Assembly: GCA_016212685.1 (NCBI GenBank)
Contig: JACREW010000024.1
Span: forward strand, 1 to 12,531
Source: Nitrospirota bacterium
GTDB lineage: Bacteria > Nitrospirota > Thermodesulfovibrionia > Thermodesulfovibrionales > Dissulfurispiraceae
Length of the DNA: 12,531 nt
Direction: 5' to 3'
Made by a program: the position numbers and the translations under genes. The notes beneath the pieces are model-generated. The model saw only the letters and a program-made list of their open reading frames with translations, made no database searches and was not told where the DNA came from. Positions 1 through 6,489 of this stretch are shown here, in pieces. Numbering within the stretch: the first letter of the stretch is position 1; each line of letters starts with the position of its first letter.

Positions 1-2
1 AA

Positions 3-704
3 CTGAAAAGGCAAGGAAAGAAAGTATCTGTTGGAGATAGGAGACAGAGGGAGGTAAAAAGATTAAAGAAGAAATTTGCCTTGATTGACAGACAAGAGCT
101 TATTAAATCGAGTGGAATGCCATATAAACCACAAAGGTTGATGAAAGACCTTACTGATAGTTTGCCTGTGGATACAATTTATTTTGCGGATATTGGCAGC
201 AGCATAGCGTGGGCTATACGCTATGTAAATGCAGCGAAACCATATTCATTTTACGTTCCCCTCGGTTTTGCCTCGATGGGATATGGTGTAGCTGCGCCTA
301 TCGGCGCAAAACTGGCTGCGCCTGAGAGACCTGTTGTTGCTATAGTTGGTGACGGAGGGTTTCTGATGAACGGCATGGAGGTGGCAACAGCAGTTAATTA
401 TAATATTCCTGTAATATGGGTAATATTGAATAATTCCATGCTCGGGTTGGTTTATCATGGCTGGAAGCTTTTATCCAGTCCAGAAGGCATGCCGTCAAGG
501 TTCAAGCAGGTCGATTTCGTTAAGGTTGCAGAGGGACTTGGCGCGAGGGGAATCAGGATTACAAAACCCGGAGAGATAAATAAGAAAATGATAAATGATA
601 TAATATCAGCAGGAGTTCCTACGGTGTTGGATGTGATTATCGACCCGGAAGAGGTTCCACCGGTTAAGTCAAGGATTGAGGCACTTGATAGCGTCTATAT
701 CTAA
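3..704 (+). CDS. Acetolactate synthase-like thiamine-diphosphate enzyme, C-terminal part (5' partial)
   Basis: This is the C-terminal TPP-binding domain of an acetolactate synthase/benzoylformate decarboxylase-type enzyme, which acts on 2-oxo acids in the cytoplasm. The reading frame is open from the window edge with no stop, so the gene begins upstream. The TTG at 81 is only an internal codon. The diagnostic TPP/Mg2+ motif is complete: GDGG at about 348-359, then about 25 residues later the NN pair at 429-434. It is preceded by the FASMGYGVAAPIGAK segment typical of the family. Full-length members have about 550 residues, so roughly the first 60% is missing. The substrate cannot be assigned: a true ilvB, or an IlvB-like enzyme of unknown specificity, are both possible. 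No regulatory ilvN subunit gene follows. Instead, 16 bases after the stop, an exported binding protein begins, so the two may share a transcript. Confidence 0.88.
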   Translation: MKRQGKKVSVGDRRQREVKRLKKKFALIDRQELIKSSGMPYKPQRLMKDLTDSLPVDTIYFADIGSSIAWAIRYVNAAKPYSFYVPLGFASMGYGVAAPIGAKLAAPERPVVAIVGDGGFLMNGMEVATAVNYNIPVIWVILNNSMLGLVYHGWKLLSSPEGMPSRFKQVDFVKVAEGLGARGIRITKPGEINKKMINDIISAGVPTVLDVIIDPEEVPPVKSRIEALDSVYI

Positions 705-720
705 TAACATCGAAACTTAC

Positions 721-1599
721 ATGTCTAATAAAAAGAAAATTTTCCCTCTGTTTTTCACGCTGATCATTTTCTTTTATACATCCCCATGTCATTCGGCAGA
801 TGTGATTATCGTCGGAGATACGCAGATTAAACCTGTGGCGGATGCAGTCAAAGGGATAAAGGATGTTCTGCCGTTTAGCGTAAAGGCATACGCGCCGTCC
901 GATGTCAAAAACAGATTAAGCTCTATTATCGAAAAAGAGGATGCAAAGGTTGTCATAGCCCTCGGAAGGGATGCTTTCGAAAGCGCCTTTCACCTGCCCG
1001 AGACAATACCCATTATCTACGGCATGGTCGTTTCTCCCCCTAATGTTAAAAGGCAGAACATAACAGGCATTTATCTCGAGACGCCTGTCGGCGAATATAT
1101 CTCGGTCATAAATAAATTCTTTCCGCGCATAAAGAAGATAGGCATGGTCTACAGCTCCGGGACAGAAAGGCTTTTGGAGTCGACGGACTACCCGCATATC
1201 AAGGCTTATAAGGCAAAAGATTCCTATGCGTTTATCAATGCCCTCAAGTCGTTCGGCGGCATGGACGCATTGCTGCTTTTGCCCGACAGAAATTTTCTGT
1301 CTCCAACCTCAATGGAAGAGGCATATCTGTTTTCGTTCAGGAATAAAATCCCTATATTAGGCATATCCGAAAAATACGTGAAAGACGGCGCTTTTTTTGC
1401 CCTTGTTTTCGATCCTCAAGATATTGGGAGGCAAATAGGGGAGACTGCAAAGGCTGTGCTTGCTGAGGGAAGCGCAAGCAAGGTGCCTGTATCGTCACCT
1501 GCTGTTTTTAATCTTTATATAAATACGGATACTGCTAAAAAGATGAATATACAGATGCCGGATGAGTTTATTAAAAGGGCCAAGAGGGTATATCCATGA
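721..1599 (+). CDS. Exported ABC-type solute-binding protein (PF04392-like)
   Basis: This is a periplasmic binding protein of the ABC_sub_bind type. The ATG at 721 is preferred over the in-frame TTG at 676, because it gives a classic signal peptide: NKKK n-region, hydrophobic core at residues 7-20, and SPCHSA with likely cleavage after Ala26. No strong Shine-Dalgarno is visible. The mature part (about 266 residues) has the alternating beta/alpha pattern of a two-lobed Rossmann-like binding fold. Family-like stretches include VIALGRDAFESAF, TIPIIYGMVVSPP, RIKKIGMVYSS and the C-terminal NLYINTDTAKKMNIQMP segment. No permease or ATPase gene is adjacent. Its stop overlaps the start of a membrane histidine kinase (ATGA), which suggests translational coupling and a role in sensing rather than uptake (inference). 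The ligand is unknown; some relatives have been linked to amino acids or aromatic compounds. Confidence 0.85.
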   Translation: MSNKKKIFPLFFTLIIFFYTSPCHSADVIIVGDTQIKPVADAVKGIKDVLPFSVKAYAPSDVKNRLSSIIEKEDAKVVIALGRDAFESAFHLPETIPIIYGMVVSPPNVKRQNITGIYLETPVGEYISVINKFFPRIKKIGMVYSSGTERLLESTDYPHIKAYKAKDSYAFINALKSFGGMDALLLLPDRNFLSPTSMEEAYLFSFRNKIPILGISEKYVKDGAFFALVFDPQDIGRQIGETAKAVLAEGSASKVPVSSPAVFNLYINTDTAKKMNIQMPDEFIKRAKRVYP

Positions 1600-3821
1600 G
1601 ATTGACGTTCAGAAAGAAGGCGCTGCTTTTTATCATCCCGATCCTGATTATCGTGTCGGTAGTATACACCTATGAATCCATACGTATGGAAAAACATATA
1701 ATGCGCACGGAAATTATAAAGAGGTCCGAAGTAATTACCGCCTTTGCCGGAAAGACAGGCGAGCTGCCTATACTTTCCGGCAATCCCGAACTTCTGAAGC
1801 GCGCCATATCGTATCTGAAGACCGCATCTGATATCGTATCAGTCGCTTTTTACGACAGCAGGATGGAGGTTCTCATGAAGGAAGGCCTTTTAGTTTCGCA
1901 CAAGTCTCTCAAGATATCTCCCGACGCGCCGGTTACCTTTTTCGAGACGGATGACCGTTTTGATTTTTATACTCCGGTCTTCACCGTAAAGAGCGTTGAG
2001 GATATCGGAATATTTCAGGAAGATTCCGGCAGGCATATAAAAGAGCATATAGGGTGGGTGGGGATAGGCTTCTCGAAATCGACAATGAAAGAAACCGAAC
2101 GCAGGATTGTCTTGAGGGATCTGATGCTTGCGATTATATTCTCGTCGGCAAGCAGCATCCTCGCATATTTTTTAATTACCATAGCTGTCAGGCCGCTCAT
2201 GGTGCTTTTAAATGCGGTAAAAAGGCTAAAGGAAGGAGAGTATCCCGAGATTAAAGTAGAGTCTTCGAGCGATGAGATCGGAACCCTTGCTGCGGAGTTC
2301 AACAGGATGACCGTTGCTATAAAAGACAGGGAGTCGAGACTGATAGAATCCGAAAAGAAGATGCACGATCTCTTCGAGAGGGTGGAGCACGCAATTTTCA
2401 GGCTGGATAAAGAAGGCGCCATCATCGAGACAAACAGGAAGTTCGACGAACTTTGCGGAGGAGCTAATGAATTTTGCGGGCTCTTTACGTCGCATATGAA
2501 CGGACTCAGGCTCCAGAAGGCCGCATCCGCCGGGATCAAAAATTCCGAGGAAAGGATCATGGACAGCGCAGGCAACGACCTTATCGTGATTATGAGCGTA
2601 TATCCCGAATTCGATGAGCATGGAAATATTACCGGTTTCGACGGCTATTTTGTGGATATGACCGAGAAAAAGAGGCTTGAGGAGACCCTTATGCAGACCC
2701 AGAAACTGGACAGTCTCGGCATGTTAGCAGGGGGGATCGCCCATGATTTCAATAACATTTTGACGGGCGTTTTGGGCTATGCCTCCCTATCGAAGAGCAT
2801 GGTGACAGAGGGCGACAGGCTGTACAAATACATAGACACCATAGAAAAATCCGCTTCGAGGGCAGCCAGTCTCGCGCAGCAGCTCTTAGGCTTCGCGAGG
2901 AAGGGCAAATATTTTATGACGAAAATGCCCATAAACGACCTCGTAAAAGAAGTGATCGCATTCCTGAGGGAGACCTTTGACAGGAGCATAACGATTGTTG
3001 TGGATACCGAAGAAAACCTGCCGCCGATAGAAGGGGACAGCAATCAGCTTTATCAGGCAATTATGAACCTCTGCATCAATGCGAGGGATGCAATGCCGGA
3101 AGGAGGAAGGCTTTATATAAAGACGGAGTTCTATCTGCTTCATGACGAAAAGGTTGTCGATTTCTTCCAGATACCGCCGGGAGAATATATACGCGTCAGC
3201 GTTACGGATACCGGAGTAGGCATGCCGCCGGAGGTTAAGAAGAAGATATTCGAGCCTTTCTATACGACAAAAGGCATCGGCAAAGGAACGGGTCTCGGTC
3301 TTGCTATGGTTTACGGCATAATCAAAAACCACGGAGGCCATATCAACGTTTATTCGGAGCCGGGTCTCGGCACCACTGTGCGCTTATATCTGCCGAAGGC
3401 GGAAGGGGAAGTAGAAGAAAAAAGGAGGGATACGGTTATGAGGGAAAGGCCAAAAAAAGGGACTGTCCTCCTCATCGATGACGAAGAAGTGGTAAGGGAG
3501 TTGGGGAAGGATATTCTGGAGGCGTATGACTATGATGTGATGCTTGCCGTTCATGGAAATGAAGGGGTGAGAATATTCAATGAAAACAAGGAAAGGATCG
3601 ATCTCGTAATCCTTGACATGGTGATGCCTGAAAAGGGCGGACGGCAGACCTTTAAGGAGATAAAGTCGCTGAAGCCGGACGCAAAGATTCTCATTTGCAG
3701 CGGATACGGAGAAGAACAGTATTTTTACGAGCTTTTCGAGTCCGGGGCCGCTGGCTTTTTGCAGAAGCCTTTTCAGCATACAGAACTGTTGAGCAAAGTT
3801 GAAGATGCAATGGCAAGATGA
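1596..3821 (+). CDS. Membrane hybrid sensor histidine kinase (HAMP-PAS-HisKA-HATPase-REC)
   Basis: This 741-residue protein senses an external signal and autophosphorylates. In order it has: TM1 at about residues 8-26; a roughly 145-residue extracytoplasmic domain; TM2 at 176-198; a HAMP linker to about 245; a PAS domain at about 256-360; HisKA with phospho-acceptor His383 in the GGIAHDFNN H-box; and a HATPase domain with N-box Asn495 (NARDAMP), G1 DTGVGM at 538-543 and G2 GKGTGLGL from about 562. A C-terminal receiver follows, with acidic pair Asp628/Asp629, phospho-acceptor Asp674 (LVILDMVMP) and Lys724 in QKPF. All catalytic residues are present. There is no DNA-binding or enzymatic output domain, so an Hpt or other response regulator elsewhere, or autoregulation through the receiver, is required. 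ATGA overlap with the binding-protein gene upstream suggests that protein presents ligand to the periplasmic domain. It also overlaps the next gene by ATGA. Confidence 0.95.
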   Translation: MRLTFRKKALLFIIPILIIVSVVYTYESIRMEKHIMRTEIIKRSEVITAFAGKTGELPILSGNPELLKRAISYLKTASDIVSVAFYDSRMEVLMKEGLLVSHKSLKISPDAPVTFFETDDRFDFYTPVFTVKSVEDIGIFQEDSGRHIKEHIGWVGIGFSKSTMKETERRIVLRDLMLAIIFSSASSILAYFLITIAVRPLMVLLNAVKRLKEGEYPEIKVESSSDEIGTLAAEFNRMTVAIKDRESRLIESEKKMHDLFERVEHAIFRLDKEGAIIETNRKFDELCGGANEFCGLFTSHMNGLRLQKAASAGIKNSEERIMDSAGNDLIVIMSVYPEFDEHGNITGFDGYFVDMTEKKRLEETLMQTQKLDSLGMLAGGIAHDFNNILTGVLGYASLSKSMVTEGDRLYKYIDTIEKSASRAASLAQQLLGFARKGKYFMTKMPINDLVKEVIAFLRETFDRSITIVVDTEENLPPIEGDSNQLYQAIMNLCINARDAMPEGGRLYIKTEFYLLHDEKVVDFFQIPPGEYIRVSVTDTGVGMPPEVKKKIFEPFYTTKGIGKGTGLGLAMVYGIIKNHGGHINVYSEPGLGTTVRLYLPKAEGEVEEKRRDTVMRERPKKGTVLLIDDEEVVRELGKDILEAYDYDVMLAVHGNEGVRIFNENKERIDLVILDMVMPEKGGRQTFKEIKSLKPDAKILICSGYGEEQYFYELFESGAAGFLQKPFQHTELLSKVEDAMAR

Positions 3822-4546
3822 GCTATGAGCCGATAATTACCCCTCCTATTTTCAGCGGGTTTCCTGTAAAGGCCTTTTTTACCACAAAGGCATTCGGCAG
3901 TTTGGAGCTTGGAGTTCAGAGTGCGGAGTTAAAAGGCAGCGTCGTCTATCTGCCGATCCAGAAACATACGGATAAGGTCTTAATCGTGGATTATGATGTT
4001 GATCCCAAAATAGCAGACGCTGTTATTACTAACAGGAAAGACATCTTGATTGGCATTCAGACTGCGGACTGCGCGCCTGTTCTTCTGTATGATGCGAAAA
4101 GGCATATAGCGGGCGCCGTCCACGCCGGATGGAGGGGAACCGCAGCGGAGATATTAAAGAAGACGATACGGACAATGACGGACAGGCTTTACTCATCGCC
4201 GGACGATATCCTGATTGCTATAGGCACAGGCATACGATGGTGCTGCTATAATGTAGGATACGAGGTGATAGAGGCGGTTGAAAAAGCGACGAGTTCAGAG
4301 TTCGGAGACTTCGGCGAGCTCAGTCGAGCCGTTCAGAGTTCAGAAGATTACATAATTAAAAAAGGTGAAAAATACTGTCTTGATTTACCGACTGCAAATA
4401 AATATCAGGCCATCTCTTCAGGCGTTCCGGCGGACAATATATGGATGTCGGATGAATGCACCTTCTGTCTTCCCGAAAAATATTATTCGTACCGGTATGC
4501 GAAAGGTGTTACAGGCAGACAGTACGGATTCATAGGGATTGTTTGA
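3818..4546 (+). CDS. pgeF: PgeF/YfiH-family protein (Cu-oxidase_4, 'laccase domain')
   Basis: This protein belongs to the PF02578 family. Characterised members act as purine-nucleoside phosphorylase/adenosine deaminase-type enzymes (YlmD/LACC1-like) or, in E. coli PgeF, help correct misincorporated amino acids in peptidoglycan precursors. The conserved metal-site triad is visible: His50 in QKHTDKV, Cys85 in QTADCAPV and His102 in HAGWRG. The C-terminal signature CTFCLPEKYYSYR and the RQYGFIGI ending are also present. The N-terminal loop, normally GG-x-S followed by a NLG-x-HVGDD segment, is short and replaced by a LELGVQSAELKG stretch at about residues 29-40. A second odd segment is at about residues 157-176. 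Both correspond to repeat-like DNA (see repeats), and both look like surface-loop insertions that leave the active site intact. It starts inside the kinase stop codon. The symbol follows family membership; the exact activity is not shown by sequence. Confidence 0.9.
   Translation: MSYEPIITPPIFSGFPVKAFFTTKAFGSLELGVQSAELKGSVVYLPIQKHTDKVLIVDYDVDPKIADAVITNRKDILIGIQTADCAPVLLYDAKRHIAGAVHAGWRGTAAEILKKTIRTMTDRLYSSPDDILIAIGTGIRWCCYNVGYEVIEAVEKATSSEFGDFGELSRAVQSSEDYIIKKGEKYCLDLPTANKYQAISSGVPADNIWMSDECTFCLPEKYYSYRYAKGVTGRQYGFIGIV
3904..3931. repeat. Heptamer repeat tract inside the pgeF-type gene, copy 1
   Basis: There are four consecutive degenerate 7-mers: ggagctt, ggagttc, agagtgc, ggagtta. The tract is in frame and encodes about LELGVQSAEL in the N-terminal loop, at the point where the family consensus is normally quite different. 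The same gagttc/agagttc words return about 360 bases later in the same gene, supporting a shared repeat origin rather than chance. Confidence 0.6.
4284..4345. repeat. Composite repeat insertion inside the pgeF-type gene, copy 2
   Basis: The tract contains cgagttc, agagttc and ggagact heptamers, then the core tcggcgagctcagtcgagcc, then ttcagagttcag. It encodes a low-complexity Ser/Glu/Gly stretch (about SSEFGDFGELSRAVQSSED) that does not resemble the family, between the helix after YEVIEAVEKA and the conserved C-terminal part. The reading frame is preserved. From memory, words of the gagttcagagttc and gagctcagtcgagcc types are dispersed in many bacterial genomes. The exact boundaries are approximate. 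Confidence 0.6.
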
Positions 4547-4567
4547 TACCGCTTCGTGGTTTATAAT
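4539..4567 (+). promoter_or_regulatory. Possible sigma70-type promoter for the CBS gene
   Basis: A perfect -10 TATAAT lies at 4562-4567. A weak -35 TTGTTT at 4539-4544 is spaced 17 bases from it. The -35 overlaps the 3' end of the pgeF-type gene. Transcription would begin near 4574, just upstream of a good Shine-Dalgarno (aaggag). It is a pattern match only. Confidence 0.4.
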
Positions 4568-4594
4568 AGATGAATAGAAGATAAAGGAGATGCA

Positions 4595-5044
4595 ATGTTA
4601 AAAGCGAAAGACATAATGACAAAAAATGTTATTGCGGCTAATCCGGAAACTACAATCGAGGAACTTGCGCGTACGCTCATAGAGCATAAAATCAGCGGAG
4701 CTCCGGTTGTGGATGAAGACGGCAATCTGTACGGCATTGTTACGGAGAACGACCTTATAAGCCAAAATAAGAGGTTCCATATCCCGACCGTCGTCAGGCT
4801 GTTCGATGCCTTTATAATGCTCGAAAGCCCGGGCAAGCTCGAAAAAGAGATGAAAAAGATGGCTGCGGTTACCGTGGATGAAATATGCTCAAAGGATGTC
4901 ATAACCGTTACCGAAGATACATCGATTGAGGATATAGCGACTATTATGGCTGAGAAGAAGGCGTATCTGATTCCTGTTATCGACGGCAAAAAGATTATCG
5001 GCATAATCGGCAAAATGGATATAATTAAAGGAATGTCAAAATAG
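4595..5044 (+). CDS. Two-CBS-domain protein
   Basis: This is a stand-alone Bateman module of 149 residues. CBS1 covers about residues 5-60, starting AKDIMTKNVI and including APVVDEDGNLYGIVTENDLI. CBS2 covers about 92-147, starting VDEICSKDVITV and including IPVIDGKKIIGIIGKMDII. The repeated DIM/EICSKDV...D pattern is characteristic. Such pairs bind adenine nucleotides (AMP, ATP or SAM) and usually regulate a partner protein; no catalytic domain is fused here. The start is clear: aaggag lies about 5 bases before the ATG. It is separated from the gene before by a 48-base gap with a possible promoter and from tsaE by 163 bases with a palindrome, so it is probably monocistronic. The partner is unknown. 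Confidence 0.9.
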   Translation: MLKAKDIMTKNVIAANPETTIEELARTLIEHKISGAPVVDEDGNLYGIVTENDLISQNKRFHIPTVVRLFDAFIMLESPGKLEKEMKKMAAVTVDEICSKDVITVTEDTSIEDIATIMAEKKAYLIPVIDGKKIIGIIGKMDIIKGMSK

Positions 5045-5107
5045 CAAGAAGGAATATTTTCAGGTGAAATACACATGTCTAAAAGACACAAAGGATGATG
5101 AAAATGA

Positions 5108-5188
5108 GTAATCCCCCTACATCCCCCTTTAGAAAAGGGGGACTTTAAATATTCCCCTCTTTTTTAAAGAGGGGTTAGGGGAGATTAC
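5108..5188. repeat. 81-bp intergenic imperfect palindrome (C/G-run repeat)
   Basis: The outer arms begin gtaatccccct and end aggggagattac. Inside are two smaller hairpins: tccccctttagaaaaggggga at 5122-5142, and cccctcttt/aaagagggg at about 5154-5174. The whole element is a nested dyad between the CBS gene and tsaE. It looks like a dispersed REP/MITE-type repeat; similar CCCCCT-rich palindromes are common between genes in many bacteria. Neither inner hairpin is followed by a T-run, so it is not a standard rho-independent terminator, though transcribed copies would fold strongly. Confidence 0.75.
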
Positions 5189-5207
5189 TAAATAAAGGTA
5201 TTTTTAG

Positions 5208-5663
5208 GTGAAAATTATTACAAATTCGCCGTCTGAAACGGAAGGGCTGGGTTTTAAACTCGGAAGGTTTTTAAAGGCAAAGGGCAAAGGCATAGTATTA
5301 CTTTACGGAGACCTCGGCGCAGGTAAAACGGTATTTGTCAAAGGTCTCGCATCGGCCTTCGGCATTGCCGAAAGGGATATAGGGAGCGCAAGCTTAGTTA
5401 TTGCCGCCGAATACGAGACCTCCCCTCCGTTTTATCATATAGACCTTTACAGGGTGGAACGTGAGGAAGATATCGAGGCGCTCGGGATATGGGAATATAT
5501 CGATTCCGAAGGGGTGGCGGTTGTAGAATGGGCAGAGAGGCTTGCCGGGTCGCCTGCCGAAATCTACGAAGATGCGATTAAGGTGAAAATAAATTATTGC
5601 AATGAAAATTCGAGGGAAATAATTATAGAAGGAATAAATGAAAAAGATCGGCATTATATGTAA
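5208..5663 (+). CDS. tsaE: TsaE, tRNA threonylcarbamoyladenosine synthesis ATPase
   Basis: This small P-loop ATPase works with TsaB and TsaD to make t6A37 in ANN-decoding tRNAs. The Walker A GDLGAGKT is at residues 34-41. HIDLYRVE and the following ALGIWEYIDSEGVAVVEWAERL-type stretch match the family. Its 151 residues are normal length. The GTG start at 5208 is supported by aaagg about 9 bases upstream and by the family-like start. The switch segment reads SASLVIAAEY where most homologues have SPT-F/Y...Y, a mild divergence. It overlaps nadK by 26 bases, so the two genes are translationally linked. The partners tsaB and tsaD are not in this window. Confidence 0.93.
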   Translation: MKIITNSPSETEGLGFKLGRFLKAKGKGIVLLYGDLGAGKTVFVKGLASAFGIAERDIGSASLVIAAEYETSPPFYHIDLYRVEREEDIEALGIWEYIDSEGVAVVEWAERLAGSPAEIYEDAIKVKINYCNENSREIIIEGINEKDRHYM

Positions 5664-6489
5664 GATCGGGAGGCCCGAGCCTGTCGAGATATTGAAGGAA
5701 TTTCTTCCGTGGCTCAGGAGCAAAGGGTATGAAATATTCCTCGATTCCGAAACGGCATGGATTCTTAATATGGAGGGACATTCGAGGTCTCATATCCCAT
5801 CTCTCGTTGATGTTATCGTGGTGCTCGGCGGCGACGGCACGATGCTCGGAGTTGCGCGGCTCGTGGGAGATAAGGGGATCCCGATACTCGGCGTAAATCT
5901 CGGAGGTCTCGGGTTTATTACCGAGGTAAGCAGGGACGAAATATTCGATGCAGTGGGAAAAGTGCTTTCCGGAAGCTGTTCCGTAGAAGAGCGCATAATG
6001 CTTGCCGCTTCTGTGGTAAGGCACGGAGAAAAGATCGCTGATTTTATCGTGCTGAACGATGTGGTTGTGAACAAAGGCGCGCTGGCGCGCATTATAGACC
6101 TCGAGACATATATCAACAACTCTTATGTGACCACATTCAAAGCGGACGGCCTTATTATCGCCACGCCTACAGGCTCTACTGCGTATTCCCTGTCTGCCGG
6201 AGGCCCGATACTCTATCCGACGCTGAACAGTATCGCGCTGACTCCTATTTGCCCCCATACGCTTACCAACAGGCCTATCGTGCTGCCCGACGATTTCACC
6301 ATAGAGATCATCCTCAGGTCGGAGAGCGAAGACGTTTTCCTCACACTCGACGGTCAGGTCGGATTTTCTTTGAAAAAAGACGACACCATCGAGATAAAAA
6401 AATCCGCATTTACGACGCGGCTCCTTATGCCGTGCGAGCGGGATTATTTTCAGGTCTTAAGGACAAAATTGAAATGGGGTGAGCGGTAA
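5638..6489 (+). CDS. nadK: NAD kinase
   Basis: This enzyme phosphorylates NAD+ to NADP+ with ATP or polyphosphate in the cytoplasm. It has the hallmark GGDGTM at residues 64-69, NLGGLGFITE, the LNDVVVNKG segment for NAD binding, and the DGLIIATPTGSTAYSLSAGGP catalytic/oligomer loop. The C-terminal beta-rich domain (DGQVGFSLKKDD) is also present. Its 283 residues match bacterial NadK. The ATG at 5638 is preceded by gaagga, and the gene begins within the end of tsaE. Its end overlaps the next gene by 11 bases. In many bacteria nadK sits next to recN; here it is followed by an exported TPR protein instead. Confidence 0.97.
   Translation: MKKIGIICKIGRPEPVEILKEFLPWLRSKGYEIFLDSETAWILNMEGHSRSHIPSLVDVIVVLGGDGTMLGVARLVGDKGIPILGVNLGGLGFITEVSRDEIFDAVGKVLSGSCSVEERIMLAASVVRHGEKIADFIVLNDVVVNKGALARIIDLETYINNSYVTTFKADGLIIATPTGSTAYSLSAGGPILYPTLNSIALTPICPHTLTNRPIVLPDDFTIEIILRSESEDVFLTLDGQVGFSLKKDDTIEIKKSAFTTRLLMPCERDYFQVLRTKLKWGER

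Noticed and set aside
676..720. TTG at 676 as start of the binding protein
   Set aside because: It would place 15 extra residues before a well-formed signal peptide and overlap the previous gene. The ATG at 721 is more natural.
2015..2575. 186-codon open frame on the minus strand within the kinase gene
   Set aside because: It lies antisense to HAMP/PAS-encoding sequence of a complete kinase. Its Ser/Leu-rich translation has no domain-like pattern.
5122..5174. The two inner hairpins of the intergenic palindrome as terminators
   Set aside because: Neither is followed by a run of T, and together they form a larger dyad typical of a repeat element.
5623..6258. Minus-strand 211-codon frame opposite nadK
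   Set aside because: nadK on the plus strand carries every family motif. The antisense product shows no recognisable feature.
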